Assembly: GCA_944380625.1 (NCBI GenBank)
Contig: CALWIE010000082.1
Location: 1-7,384 of the forward strand
Length of the DNA: 7,384 nt
Direction: 5' to 3'
Source: an uncultured Clostridia bacterium
GTDB lineage: Bacteria; Bacillota_A; Clostridia; Oscillospirales; Acutalibacteraceae
In this document: piece after piece, positions 1 through 6,232 of the stretch
Layout: each line of letters begins with the position of its first letter
Numbering within the stretch: the stretch's first letter is position 1
Made by a program: the position numbers and the translations under genes
The notes under the pieces: generated by a model
Seen by the model: the letters and a program-made list of their open reading frames with translations, nothing else
What the model was told of the DNA's origin: nothing
Databases searched by the model: none

Positions 1-61
1 CGACCAGCATCACAGCCAGAAGCATCGCAAGTGATTTCTTCAGAAACTTGCTTTTCTTCAT
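1..61 (-). CDS. N-terminus of an exported protein (partial)
   Basis: Only the first 20 codons lie in the window; the gene continues beyond position 1. The visible peptide begins MKKSKFLKKS and continues into a hydrophobic run (LAMLLAVMLV). A lysine-rich n-region followed by a hydrophobic core is the pattern of a Sec signal peptide, so the product is probably secreted or surface-bound. The ATG (59-61) is preceded by AAGAGGG at 70-76, eight bases upstream, which supports this start. A promoter lies at 127-155. In Clostridia, similar leaders often precede surface-layer-homology or Ig-like repeat proteins, but nothing visible here identifies the mature protein, so no function is assigned. Confidence 0.75.
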   Translation of the reverse strand, partial: MKKSKFLKKSLAMLLAVMLV

Positions 62-126
62 AATTTCAACCCTCTTAAATTTTAGATTCTCTCAGGGCTT
101 GTTCCCTGGGAGTTGAAGTTATCTAT

Positions 127-155
127 ATAATAATCTTTGTCCCAGAAAAAAGCAA
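127..155 (-). promoter_or_regulatory. Promoter of the exported-protein gene
   Basis: On the minus strand a TTGCTT -35 (150-155) and a TATTAT -10 (127-132) are separated by exactly 17 bases. The predicted start of transcription is near 120, giving a leader of about 58 bases. The leader holds a small hairpin, CAGGG/CCCTG at 93-97 and 104-108, and then the ribosome-binding site. The core closely resembles the promoter in front of the 5S rRNA gene at 7216-7244. Confidence 0.65.
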
Positions 156-482
156 GCCCTTTTTTCAAGTTTTTACAGTTTTTCCACGGTCTTTTTTACA
201 TTTGTGAAAAACCCGGGAACCGGCGGTTTTAAGCCATTTTTGGGCATTCCTGGGGGTTGGGCCTTGTAACAAATTGGAGAATTGTACATATTTACCCTTT
301 ACATTGGGGCTTGTTTTTAGCAAAAATGCTGCTATCTGCTGTAGTTGCCCCTCTATTTTATGAATATACGCCGGTTTTTTACGCATTCTTTTTCAGATTT
401 TAGATAGTTTTTCGCCTTTCCCGGCAGTCCTTTCGGAAAACGGGGCTTTTTCCCAAATTTTGCCGTAAAGTGAAAAGCCTTG
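156..482. other. AT-rich intergenic stretch without a convincing gene
   Basis: About 330 bases between the exported-protein promoter and the MecA-like gene. It is rich in T runs on the plus strand and clearly lower in GC than the flanking genes. A 73-codon minus-strand reading frame (165-386) begins MRKKPAYIHK, but it has no Shine-Dalgarno site and no recognisable family, so I do not call it a gene. Just downstream of the MecA-like gene, around 418-443, the minus strand can form an imperfect hairpin (CCCG and TCC pairing with GGA and CGGG around a GAAA loop). It lacks a T-tract, so its role as a terminator is uncertain. Confidence 0.5.
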
Positions 483-794
483 TCACCTTCCCCGCCGGTG
501 GAGGGCTCCGCCCAGCTGGGCGATGACGTCCTGGCTCAGGGGGAGGCCGTGCTCTTCAAAGTAGGCGTACAGCACAGGGCTGGGCCCCAGACAGGGGCCG
601 TAGGGCCGGCACGCCCGGCGGACTCGCCCCCGCTTGCCCAAGCCGCAGCGGACCTCCAGGTAATACCGCCCCCGGTACAGGCACAGGCTGGCCCGAAGGG
701 GACGGTGGCGGTAGAGGCTCGCCACCGCCCCGCAGAGGGCCGTGGCGCTCTCATATTGAAAGACAAGGGGCTGCGGCGGGCGCTTTAGTTTCAA
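483..794 (-). CDS. Small MecA C-terminal-domain-like protein
   Basis: A 103-residue protein that resembles the C-terminal half of the adaptor MecA. The alignable elements are an F..E.A.AL segment (12-25), SLCLYRGRYYLEV (36-48, matching the LY...RYYL.V strand of MecA), and PYGP...YAYFEEHGLPLSQDVIAQL (64-94, matching the 'EYG...LEEYGK.I....A.E.I' end). In MecA this domain binds the Clp ATPase ClpC; the N-terminal substrate-binding domain is absent here. The protein is very basic (18 Lys/Arg against 5 Asp/Glu) and has five cysteines (21, 38, 50, 62, 68), unlike ordinary MecA. The start is a TTG (792-794), six bases after a strong GGAGGAGGGA site (801-810). The gene lies 65 bases downstream of rpe on the same strand with no terminator seen between, so co-transcription is likely. 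The family assignment rests on recalled MecA sequence, not on a search. Confidence 0.6.
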   Translation of the reverse strand: MKLKRPPQPLVFQYESATALCGAVASLYRHRPLRASLCLYRGRYYLEVRCGLGKRGRVRRACRPYGPCLGPSPVLYAYFEEHGLPLSQDVIAQLGGALHRRGR

Positions 795-859
795 GGCCGC
801 TCCCTCCTCCGAATGTTTATTCCATTCTATGGAGGGGGCTTATCCGGTGTGCCGGGGGA

Positions 860-1492
860 TCACCCCTCGCCCCGGAGTACGGCCAGCTCCTCGGCGGGGT
901 CCTCCGACCGGAACACGGCGGTGCCCGCCACCAGGATGTCGGCCCCGGCCCGGCGGCACAGGGGGGCGGTCTCCCGGTTGACGCCCCCGTCGATCTCCAC
1001 CAGCAGGTGGGGGAAGCGCCCTTTGAGCTCCTGGACCTTTCCCAGAGGCTCTTCCATGAAGGCCTGGCCGCCGAACCCGGGCTCCACTGTCATGACGGTG
1101 ACGCTGTGGAGCCGCTCCCCATAGGGGAAAACCGCCTCGGCGGGGGTGCCGGGCTTGAGGGCGATGCCGGGCTTGGCGCCGCTTTCCTCCATGGCGTCCA
1201 GCACCAGGGCCGGGTCGTCCCCGCACTCGATGTGGAAGGTGAGCCAATCCGCCCCGGCCTTCCGGAACACCGGGATATAGGCGGCCGGGTGCAGCAGCAT
1301 CAGGTGGACGTCGAAAACCTGCCGGGTCTTCCCCCGCAGGGCGGAAACAATCTGGGGCCCCATGCTCAGGTTGGGCACGAAGACGCCGTCCATCACGTCG
1401 ATGTGCAGCAGCTCCGCGTCCGCCACCCGGGCCACCTCCCTGCCCAGGGCGGAAAAGTCCGCCGCCAGCAGCGAAGGCGCGATCTTCACCAT
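860..1492 (-). CDS. rpe: Ribulose-phosphate 3-epimerase
   Basis: Interconverts D-ribulose 5-phosphate and D-xylulose 5-phosphate in the cytosolic non-oxidative pentose phosphate pathway. The 210-residue length is a little short of the usual 215-225 but spans the whole (beta/alpha)8 barrel. Visible motifs are APSLLAADF at the N-terminus, HIDVMDG with His30, Asp32 and Asp35, DVHLM with His63, the phosphate-binding VMTVEPGFGGQ (133-143), EIDGGVN with Asp168, and AGTAVF near the C-terminus. His30, Asp32, His63 and Asp168 correspond to the family's metal ligands and catalytic aspartates, so the enzyme should be active. The ATG at 1490-1492 follows a GGGAGGGG site a few bases upstream. It has its own promoter at 1535-1563 and is probably the first gene of a two-gene unit with the MecA-like gene. 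Confidence 0.97.
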   Translation of the reverse strand: MVKIAPSLLAADFSALGREVARVADAELLHIDVMDGVFVPNLSMGPQIVSALRGKTRQVFDVHLMLLHPAAYIPVFRKAGADWLTFHIECGDDPALVLDAMEESGAKPGIALKPGTPAEAVFPYGERLHSVTVMTVEPGFGGQAFMEEPLGKVQELKGRFPHLLVEIDGGVNRETAPLCRRAGADILVAGTAVFRSEDPAEELAVLRGEG

Positions 1493-1534
1493 AAAATCCC
1501 CTCCCTTTCCTCAGTCTCTCTTTCTATATAATAT

Positions 1535-1563
1535 ATTGTACCATTTCCTCCCTGCCACCGCAA
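1535..1563 (-). promoter_or_regulatory. Promoter of rpe
   Basis: Minus-strand TTGCGG (1558-1563) and TACAAT (1535-1540) with a 17-base spacer. The spacer ends in TGG, giving an extended -10 (TGGTACAAT). The predicted start is near 1528, with a purine-rich leader of about 35 bases that ends in the rpe ribosome-binding site. Confidence 0.55.
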
Positions 1564-1638
1564 CCTGTGGGACGGGTCGGGGGCCGGGAAAATGGGGCCC
1601 CTTTCTGGATTCTTTTTGAGCATTTGGGACAATCCCCC

Positions 1639-1669
1639 AAAAAGAAAAGCCCCCCAGGGGGAGGCTTTT
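1639..1669 (-). terminator. Intrinsic terminator of the AEC transporter gene
   Basis: On the minus strand AAAAGCC (1663-1669) pairs with GGCTTTT (1645-1651), and the stem is extended by four C-G pairs with one bulged base. TTTTCTTTTT follows. The stem overlaps the stop codon of the transporter gene (TAA at 1668-1670), so termination occurs immediately after translation ends. Confidence 0.8.
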
Positions 1670-2603
1670 ATCCGTAGAGGAACTGGCAGGCGACCTGGGC
1701 CAGGATGGTCAGCACCGGGATGGTCAGGATGGACAGCACCGTGCTCACCGCCACCGTTTTGGAGGCCAGGGCGGAATCCCGCTTGTACTGCACGGCGAAG
1801 AGCACCGTGTTGGCCGCCACCGGGCAGGCCGCCTGGATGACGCTGGTCACCAGCAGGTCGGGCTCCGGGCGGATCAGCAGCAGGCAGGCCAGGAACAGGG
1901 CCGGCGCCAACAGCAGCCGCAGGGCCGCCGACTTGTACACCGCCGGGTCCGAGATAAAGGAGTGCAAGTCCACCTTGGCCACATAGCTGCCGATGACCAT
2001 CATGGCCAACGGGGTGTTCAGGTTTGCCAAAAAGCCCACCGGTTCAGCGATCACCAGGGGCAGGCGCAGGCGCAGAAAATAGATGGGCAGCCCGAAGACG
2101 AGGCCGATGATCCCCGGGTTCAGCAGAAGCACTTTCCAGCTCATCTTCTGGCCGCCGCTCATCATCCGGAAGCCGTAGGTCCAGCAGATCACGTTAAACA
2201 CCACAATAAAGAAGGAGCCGTACATGACCCCCTGGCTTCCCACAATGCCCTCCACCAGGGGCAGGCCCATAAAGCCCGCGTTGCTGAAGATGGTGGAAAA
2301 GCGCAGCACTTTTTTCCGCTCCTCGGGCTCCTTGTGGAAAAAGCACAGGCTCACCCCAATGCTCAGGAAGATGGCCAGGGCGGAGCAGACCACCGCCAGC
2401 AACAGCTCCACCGCCCCCAGAGTGCCCTCGGAGGTGAGGAAGGAGTTGACGATCAGGCAGGGGGTGACCACCTGCAACAACAGGGTGTTGATCTCCTTGG
2501 TGCCCCGGTCGGTCAAAAGGCCCTTTTTGCTGACGAAATACCCCACCACAATCAGGATGAGCATAACCGCCACTTTACTGATGATCGTAAGCATCGCTTC
2601 CAC
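1668..2603 (-). CDS. AEC (auxin efflux carrier) family transporter
   Basis: A 311-residue inner-membrane protein with about ten hydrophobic segments, the normal size and layout for the AEC family of secondary carriers. Family hallmarks are TPCLI with Pro48 in the second helix, the N-A-G-F-M-G-L-P motif at 108-115 in the first half, and CPVAAN (260-265) in the second half, reflecting the inverted-repeat fold. Known relatives move organic acids such as malate or other small anions; the substrate cannot be read from sequence. The predicted start is GTG (2601-2603) with AGAGG about nine bases upstream. An in-frame ATG three codons in (2592-2594) is an alternative but has a poorer site. It is preceded at 72 bases by a small membrane-protein gene and probably shares its transcript. 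Confidence 0.9.
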   Translation of the reverse strand: MEAMLTIISKVAVMLILIVVGYFVSKKGLLTDRGTKEINTLLLQVVTPCLIVNSFLTSEGTLGAVELLLAVVCSALAIFLSIGVSLCFFHKEPEERKKVLRFSTIFSNAGFMGLPLVEGIVGSQGVMYGSFFIVVFNVICWTYGFRMMSGGQKMSWKVLLLNPGIIGLVFGLPIYFLRLRLPLVIAEPVGFLANLNTPLAMMVIGSYVAKVDLHSFISDPAVYKSAALRLLLAPALFLACLLLIRPEPDLLVTSVIQAACPVAANTVLFAVQYKRDSALASKTVAVSTVLSILTIPVLTILAQVACQFLYG

Positions 2604-2646
2604 GGTCCCATTCCTCTTTCCCCTCGGCCGCAGCCGTTTTTGCCCC

Positions 2647-2669
2647 GCCCGGCAGAGGTCCCGCCGGGC
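2647..2669. repeat. Intercistronic GC-rich hairpin
   Basis: GCCCGGC (2647-2653) and GCCGGGC (2663-2669) form a perfect seven-base-pair stem around a nine-base loop, in the 72-base gap between the small membrane-protein gene and the AEC gene. There is no adequate T-tract right after it on the minus strand, so it is more likely an mRNA-processing or stability element than a full terminator. Confidence 0.45.
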
Positions 2670-2675
2670 CCGGGT

Positions 2676-2975
2676 TTAAAAGTCCCCCTTGGAGCCCTTG
2701 TCCTCCCCGGGCTTTGCGTCCCGGCCCTTTTTCCGGTACTCCTTGACAAACACCACCGCCAGCACCACCAGCACCGCCCCGGTGACGCACCGGAAGGCAA
2801 TGGCCCAGCCCCCGGAGAAAAGCCCTCTCTCCGGCAGCAGGTTGGCGGCCAGGCTCCAGGCGCCCAGCAGGAGGAAATACCCGCCCGCCACGTAAAAGAT
2901 CTTGTTCTCCCGGGAGAGGGAGAAGATCAAGATCAGCCCAGCAGCCAGCATAGCGATGGAAAACAGAATGTCCAT
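2676..2975 (-). CDS. Small three-helix membrane protein, unrecognised
   Basis: A 99-residue protein that I do not recognise. It has three hydrophobic segments (about 3-20, 27-47 and 57-77) and a charged 22-residue C-terminal tail rich in Lys, Arg, Asp and Gly that is probably cytoplasmic. The ATG at 2973-2975 is preceded by GGCGGG about seven bases upstream, a fair but not strong ribosome-binding site. It has its own promoter at 3008-3036. It lies 72 bases upstream of the AEC transporter gene in the same direction, so the two are likely co-transcribed, but this does not by itself show a shared function. The codon use and GC content match the neighbours, which supports a real gene. Confidence 0.75.
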   Translation of the reverse strand: MDILFSIAMLAAGLILIFSLSRENKIFYVAGGYFLLLGAWSLAANLLPERGLFSGGWAIAFRCVTGAVLVVLAVVFVKEYRKKGRDAKPGEDKGSKGDF

Positions 2976-3007
2976 GGGGGAACCCGCCTTTTTCAGTACT
3001 TACCTGT

Positions 3008-3036
3008 ATTATAGCGGATGCTGAGGAAAAACACAA
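3008..3036 (-). promoter_or_regulatory. Promoter of the small membrane protein-AEC transporter unit
   Basis: Minus-strand TTGTGT (3031-3036) and a perfect TATAAT (3008-3013) separated by 17 bases, with a predicted start near 3001. The -35 begins directly after the T-tract of the terminator of the upstream 3D-domain gene. Confidence 0.7.
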
Positions 3037-3038
3037 GG

Positions 3039-3074
3039 AAAAAGCGAAGCGCGCCCCCCGCAAAGGAGGCGCGC
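3039..3074 (-). terminator. Intrinsic terminator of the 3D-domain protein gene
   Basis: Ten-base-pair minus-strand stem with arms at 3065-3074 and 3049-3058 (GCGCGCCTCC and GGGGGCGCGC in RNA sense) and a six-base loop. One pair is a U-G wobble that would be an A-C mismatch on the opposite strand, so the hairpin is best formed by the minus transcript. TTCGCTTTTT follows. Confidence 0.8.
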
Positions 3075-3111
3075 GCCTTTTCCAAAAGAGTTCCCCCGGG
3101 GGCCTGCCCCG

Positions 3112-4578
3112 TCAGGAGAGGATGTAGATGACCATTTCCCGCCGGCCGATCTGGCTGCACTCTTCCACCGTGTTGTAGCACAGGTCGGCGATGATGTCCC
3201 CGGCCATACACGCCCCGCCGGTGTCGCCGGCCACGCCGTAGCCGTAGACCACGCTGCCGTCCGGAGAGGTGATGTACATCTTCGTGCCGTAGGGGATGAT
3301 GTTGGGGTTCACGGCCACCACCCCGTACACCGCGTCCCAACCCAGGGAGGTGGTCCCCCCGGGGACGGAATAGGCGGTGCAGGTGCCGCTCATCACAGAG
3401 CTGTAGGACACGGTGTTGCCGTACATATCGGTAAAGGTGCCGGCGGCGTTCCCGGTGCCGTTGCCGCCGCTTGTGCCGGGGGCTTCGGGGGCGGAGGTGT
3501 CATCGCCGCTGCCCGTCTCGGGGGCGGGGGCCTCCTCTGCCTCCTGGACCAGGGTGCCCCGGAGGACCACCTCGTCCACAGGCTCCTTCACCACGGACTC
3601 GGAGACAGCCTCCCGGCTCTCCTCCACGCCGTCCACGTAGGTGACCTGGTAGGCCACCTCCTTCACCCCGGCCTGGCCGGAGGTCTTCACCTGGGTCTCC
3701 CCCTCAAACAGGGAGGAGGTGTCCTGGTACTGGGTCTCAAAGGGGATCTCCTGGGTTTCGGTCTCCTCTTTTACCTCCACCCGCCGGACGGTGATCTCCA
3801 TGCCGTCCGTCACCTTGGCGGTGCGCTCCGGCTCCACCCGGTCCTTCTCCCCCAGGGCCACGCCGCACTTTTCCAGGGCGGCCTCCACAGTCTGGGCGGA
3901 GGTTTTGTACTCCCGGGTCTCCCCGTCCGCCGTGACCTGCAGGGCCATGGTCCGGGTCACCCGGATGTTCATCTTGTCAAAGAGGGGGGCGTCCTGGTCG
4001 AAGTTCACCGTGTCCTCCCGGCCCACTGTGACGCCGGCCTCCCGCAGGGCGTCGGCCACCGTGCCGCCGGTGCGGGTGAGGGAGACCCTCTTCCCGTCCG
4101 CTGTGACGGTCACCTGGCAGGCCCGGCGGATCTCCACCCGGGTGTCTGCCTGGACCAAGGCGTCCCGGCTGGGGGAAACCTCGTCGTCCTCCTGGAGGAC
4201 AATGCTGTTGTCCAGCAGGGCCTGTTCCACCGTGTCGCCCCGGTAAGCCACCAGGGAGGTCTCCCGGCCGGCCTCTTCCACCGTCAGCCGCACGCCCCGG
4301 CGGACCACCACCGTGGTGGTGTTGTCCACCTGCGCCGCCACGTCCAGGGGAGACAGGGCCTCCATCCCCAGGGACTCCGCCTGGCGGAGGATGTCCTCCA
4401 GCCCGGCGCTGCGCATGTTAAAGGTGTAGGACTGGTCCCCGTCGATCACATTGGCGGAGACAGTGGTTGCCATCACTGTGGCAAAGGGGGATATACAGAG
4501 CGCGAGGACCAAGATCAGCGCCGCCGCTCCCCGCAGGGCCAGCAGCTTGGGCGCTTTTTTCCTATGTCTAGCGTGCAT
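3112..4578 (-). CDS. Secreted DUF348/G5/3D-domain cell-wall protein (YabE/Rpf-like)
   Basis: A 488-residue exported protein related to YabE and resuscitation-promoting-factor-like wall enzymes of Firmicutes. In order: a basic start and hydrophobic signal or anchor segment (11-42); three DUF348 ubiquitin-like repeats (about 97-138, 154-196 and 210-252); a G5 domain (about 264-343), thought to bind wall sugars; a Pro/Gly/Ser/Thr-rich linker (345-385); and a C-terminal 3D domain (395-487), related to MltA-type lytic transglycosylases. Of the three aspartates that name the 3D domain, the second (Asp452 in AGDTGG) and third (Asp465 in IADL) are present, but the first is Asn424 (VAVNPN). The ATG at 4576-4578 follows AAAGGAG by eight bases. 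An upstream TTG (4615-4617) lies at the predicted transcription start and is rejected. It is monocistronic, with promoter at 4623-4651 and terminator at 3039-3074. Likely role: peptidoglycan remodelling. Confidence 0.92.
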   Translation of the reverse strand: MHARHRKKAPKLLALRGAAALILVLALCISPFATVMATTVSANVIDGDQSYTFNMRSAGLEDILRQAESLGMEALSPLDVAAQVDNTTTVVVRRGVRLTVEEAGRETSLVAYRGDTVEQALLDNSIVLQEDDEVSPSRDALVQADTRVEIRRACQVTVTADGKRVSLTRTGGTVADALREAGVTVGREDTVNFDQDAPLFDKMNIRVTRTMALQVTADGETREYKTSAQTVEAALEKCGVALGEKDRVEPERTAKVTDGMEITVRRVEVKEETETQEIPFETQYQDTSSLFEGETQVKTSGQAGVKEVAYQVTYVDGVEESREAVSESVVKEPVDEVVLRGTLVQEAEEAPAPETGSGDDTSAPEAPGTSGGNGTGNAAGTFTDMYGNTVSYSSVMSGTCTAYSVPGGTTSLGWDAVYGVVAVNPNIIPYGTKMYITSPDGSVVYGYGVAGDTGGACMAGDIIADLCYNTVEECSQIGRREMVIYILS

Positions 4579-4594
4579 ACGAATACTCCTTTCG

Positions 4595-4651
4595 CCGCCT
4601 TCTACAGGCGGGTTCAAAGGGTAGTATAGTAGAAAACTGACGAGGTGTCAA
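4595..4651 (-). promoter_or_regulatory. Promoter and leader hairpin of the 3D-domain protein gene
   Basis: Minus-strand perfect TTGACA (4646-4651) and TATACT (4623-4628) with a 17-base spacer, one of the two strongest promoters in the window. The predicted start is near 4616. Five bases into the message a perfect six-base-pair hairpin forms (CCGCCT at 4606-4611, loop GTAGA, AGGCGG at 4595-4600), ending just before the AAAGGAG ribosome-binding site. The leader is only about 38 bases, too short for a riboswitch. Confidence 0.8.
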
Positions 4652-5183
4652 AAATTCAACCGGGCCGTATTTATGCACTTCTTACAATTCTGAATGGAAC
4701 ATTCCACCCCAATAAAACCCAAAAGGGAGGAATTTCCCGGTTTTTCCCGAAGATCCCCCTCTCCCGGCGGCGCCGCCACTGTGCAACTTGCATCAAACGC
4801 AGTCGCAAGGCAAGCCCTCCGGCTCCAAAAAATGAAAGATTTTTGCATATTTATTTATTTTAAAAAAGATGGTTTCCGATAAAATCGTTGTTTTCTGTAA
4901 ACCAAGTGTATAAACCTTAGAACTTCATTCAGAAACACTCCTTCGTGAAAATGCCGAAACACGGGGCTTTCCGGCCCTGGACCCCCGGAGACGGGAAAAG
5001 TTTCCCTTTGCTAAAAACGTTTGTTCTATTTTTTGCATGATAATGCATTTCCAAAGGCCCCATCTGGGAAAAAATTTTTTAAAAAAGGGACGCCGCCTTC
5101 ATTTTCTCGAAGAAAACCGGTCTCCTGTGGGCAAGGGGCCCCACTTTACCCCAAAAACGCTGGGGTCCCTCCTTTTTCCCCAA
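4652..5183. other. Long intergenic stretch, no convincing gene
   Basis: About 530 bases between the 3D-gene promoter and the rpsI terminator, of mixed composition and much richer in A/T than the genes. Short reading frames on both strands (for example 4648-4848 minus, 66 codons) lack ribosome-binding sites and recognisable families. Small structural elements are a 12-base palindrome GGCGGCGCCGCC (4766-4777), an imperfect hairpin at about 4871-4903 with CGAT/ATCG inside GGTTT/AAACC, GGGAAA/TTTCCC at 4993-5006, and TGCAT/ATGCA at 5034-5047. I could not assign a known RNA family to any of them. A small RNA is possible but unproven. Confidence 0.5.
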
Positions 5184-5214
5184 CAGAAAAACCTCCCCGG
5201 AAACCGGGGAGGTT
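5184..5214 (-). terminator. Intrinsic terminator of the rplM-rpsI operon
   Basis: A perfect 11-base-pair stem (AACCTCCCCGG at 5204-5214 in minus sense, its complement at 5190-5200) with a three-base TTT loop, followed by TTTTCTG. It starts 20 bases after the rpsI stop codon and is a textbook Rho-independent terminator. Confidence 0.92.
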
Positions 5215-5234
5215 GCAAAAGGCAGTAAAAACGT

Positions 5235-5636
5235 TTAGCGCTTGCTGAACTGCGGCGCGCGACGGGCAGCCTTGAGGCCGTATTTTTTCCGCTCCTTCAT
5301 TCTGGGGTCGCGGGTGAGGAAGCCGGCCTTCTTCAGCATGGAGCGGAGGTTCTCGCTGTCATACTGGAGCAGGGCCCGGGCCACACCGTGGCGGATGGCG
5401 CCGGCCTGGCCGGTGACGCCGCCGCCGGACACCCGGCAGACAATGTCAAACTTCTCGTCGGTACCGGTGAGGGCCAGGGGCTGACGGACGATGTACTTCA
5501 GGGTATCCAGGCCGAAATAGTCGTCGATGTCACGGTCGTTGATGGTGACCTTGCCGGTGCCCTGGTACAGGCGAACTCTGGCCACGCTGCTCTTCCGGCG
5601 GCCAGTGCCGTAGAAATAAGGTGCAGTCTCATACAT
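5235..5636 (-). CDS. rpsI: 30S ribosomal protein S9
   Basis: Small-subunit protein S9 (uS9), whose C-terminal tail reaches the P-site tRNA. Its 133 residues are near the usual 130, with a slightly longer N-terminus (MYETAPYF). Hallmarks are [13 protein letters not shown] (9-21), [10 protein letters not shown] (32-41), [20 protein letters not shown] (71-90), [14 protein letters not shown] (107-120) and the invariant C-terminal ending QFSKR. The ATG at 5634-5636 follows AGAGGAGGA with good spacing. It starts 16 bases after the rplM stop codon and is the last gene of the conserved L13-S9 operon, which ends at the terminator at 5184-5214. Confidence 0.99.
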   Translation of the reverse strand: MYETAPYFYGTGRRKSSVARVRLYQGTGKVTINDRDIDDYFGLDTLKYIVRQPLALTGTDEKFDIVCRVSGGGVTGQAGAIRHGVARALLQYDSENLRSMLKKAGFLTRDPRMKERKKYGLKAARRAPQFSKR

Positions 5637-5652
5637 AGTTTACGTCCTCCTC

Positions 5653-6081
5653 TTACAGTTTCCACTCAGCGGGTTTCTGGGCGGCGTGCTTGTGCTCGCT
5701 GCCGGCGTAGGCGCGCAGACGGCCCAGGGCGTCGCGGCCGATGGAGTTCGCGGGGATCATGCCCTTGACGGCAAGCTCCATGGCCAGCTCCGGCTTAGTT
5801 CTCATCAGGGTGTCGTAGCGGGTGGCCTTCAGGTGGCCAATGTAGCCGGTGTGGCGGTAGTAGTACTTCTTCTCCGCCTTGCCGCCGGTGAGGACGGCGT
5901 CCTTGCAGTTGATGATGATCACATGGTCGCCGCAGTCCACATGGGGGGCGAAAATCGGCTTGTGCTTGCCCCGCAGCAGCACAGCGGCCTGGGCAGCCAC
6001 GCGGCCCAGGGGCTTGCCGGCGGCGTCGATGACATACCATTTGCGGTCGATCTGACCGGCTTTCGGCATCGTGGTAGACAT
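5653..6081 (-). CDS. rplM: 50S ribosomal protein L13
   Basis: Large-subunit protein L13 (uL13), an early 50S assembly protein. It has 142 residues, the normal length. Visible blocks are RKWYVIDAAGKPLGRVA (13-29), LRGKHKPIFAPHVDCGD (36-52), YYYRHTGY (73-80), the signature AVKGMIPANSIGRDALGRLRAY (104-125, spanning two conserved segments) and EHKHAAQKP (129-137). The start at ATG 6079-6081 follows GGAGG by ten bases. The frame stays open 33 codons further upstream, but that part is the mRNA leader and its length would not fit the family. A second in-frame ATG four codons on (MPKAG) is less likely. First gene of the rplM-rpsI operon. Confidence 0.98.
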   Translation of the reverse strand: MSTTMPKAGQIDRKWYVIDAAGKPLGRVAAQAAVLLRGKHKPIFAPHVDCGDHVIIINCKDAVLTGGKAEKKYYYRHTGYIGHLKATRYDTLMRTKPELAMELAVKGMIPANSIGRDALGRLRAYAGSEHKHAAQKPAEWKL

Positions 6082-6164
6082 AGCTTTCAGACCTCCAAAG
6101 TTTTTATCGTGTATTTTCATTTGTACCAAACGAAAGGAATGCGCCCTCGTCTTCCTCTGGGCGC
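6082..6164 (-). promoter_or_regulatory. rplM leader with 5'-terminal hairpin (candidate L13 leader)
   Basis: The predicted 83-base leader begins at about 6164 with a perfect six-base-pair hairpin, GCGCCC (6159-6164) pairing with GGGCGC (6141-6146) around a 12-base purine-rich loop. Firmicutes are known to have an L13-leader RNA through which L13 can repress its own operon. This leader is in the right place and of suitable size, but I could not match it to that family's consensus, so the assignment is an inference. Confidence 0.5.
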
Positions 6165-6170
6165 TCCTAG

Positions 6171-6199
6171 ATGATAACACAGGTTTTTTGCCCTGTCAA
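6171..6199 (-). promoter_or_regulatory. Promoter of the rplM-rpsI operon
   Basis: Minus-strand perfect TTGACA (6194-6199) and TATCAT (6171-6176), 17-base spacer, predicted start at 6164. The DNA just upstream of the -35 (about 6205-6235) has A-tracts in minus sense, which resembles an UP element and suits a strong ribosomal-protein promoter. Confidence 0.85.
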
Positions 6200-6232
6200 C
6201 CGCTTTTCCCAAATTTTTTAATTTGCTTTTTG

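Noticed and set aside
165..386. 73-codon minus-strand frame in the first intergenic region
   Set aside because: No ribosome-binding site and no recognised family; the composition is that of random AT-rich DNA.
1962..3014. Long plus-strand open frame (350 codons) opposite the AEC transporter and small membrane-protein genes
   Set aside because: It is antisense to two better genes and its protein is an unnatural Gln/His/Pro-rich sequence, as expected from the complement of GC-rich hydrophobic codons.
4579..4616. ydaO-type (c-di-AMP) riboswitch in front of the wall-protein gene
   Set aside because: Such riboswitches are common before wall-remodelling genes, but this leader is only about 38 bases and holds just one small hairpin.
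4579..4617. 13-codon upstream extension of the 3D-domain protein beginning at TTG
   Set aside because: The TTG lies at the predicted transcription start and has no room for a ribosome-binding site, whereas the ATG at 4576-4578 has AAAGGAG at ideal spacing and begins a normal signal peptide.
4648..4848. 66-codon minus-strand frame upstream of the 3D gene
   Set aside because: No ribosome-binding site, no family, and its 3' end overlaps the TTGACA -35 box of the 3D-gene promoter.
4890..4915. Possible plus-strand promoter (TTGTTT...TATAAA) in the long intergenic region
   Set aside because: The spacer is only 15 bases and there is no gene or terminator downstream on that strand.
6082..6180. 33-codon N-terminal extension of L13
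   Set aside because: It covers the promoter -10 and the leader, does not resemble L13, and would make the protein too long for the family.
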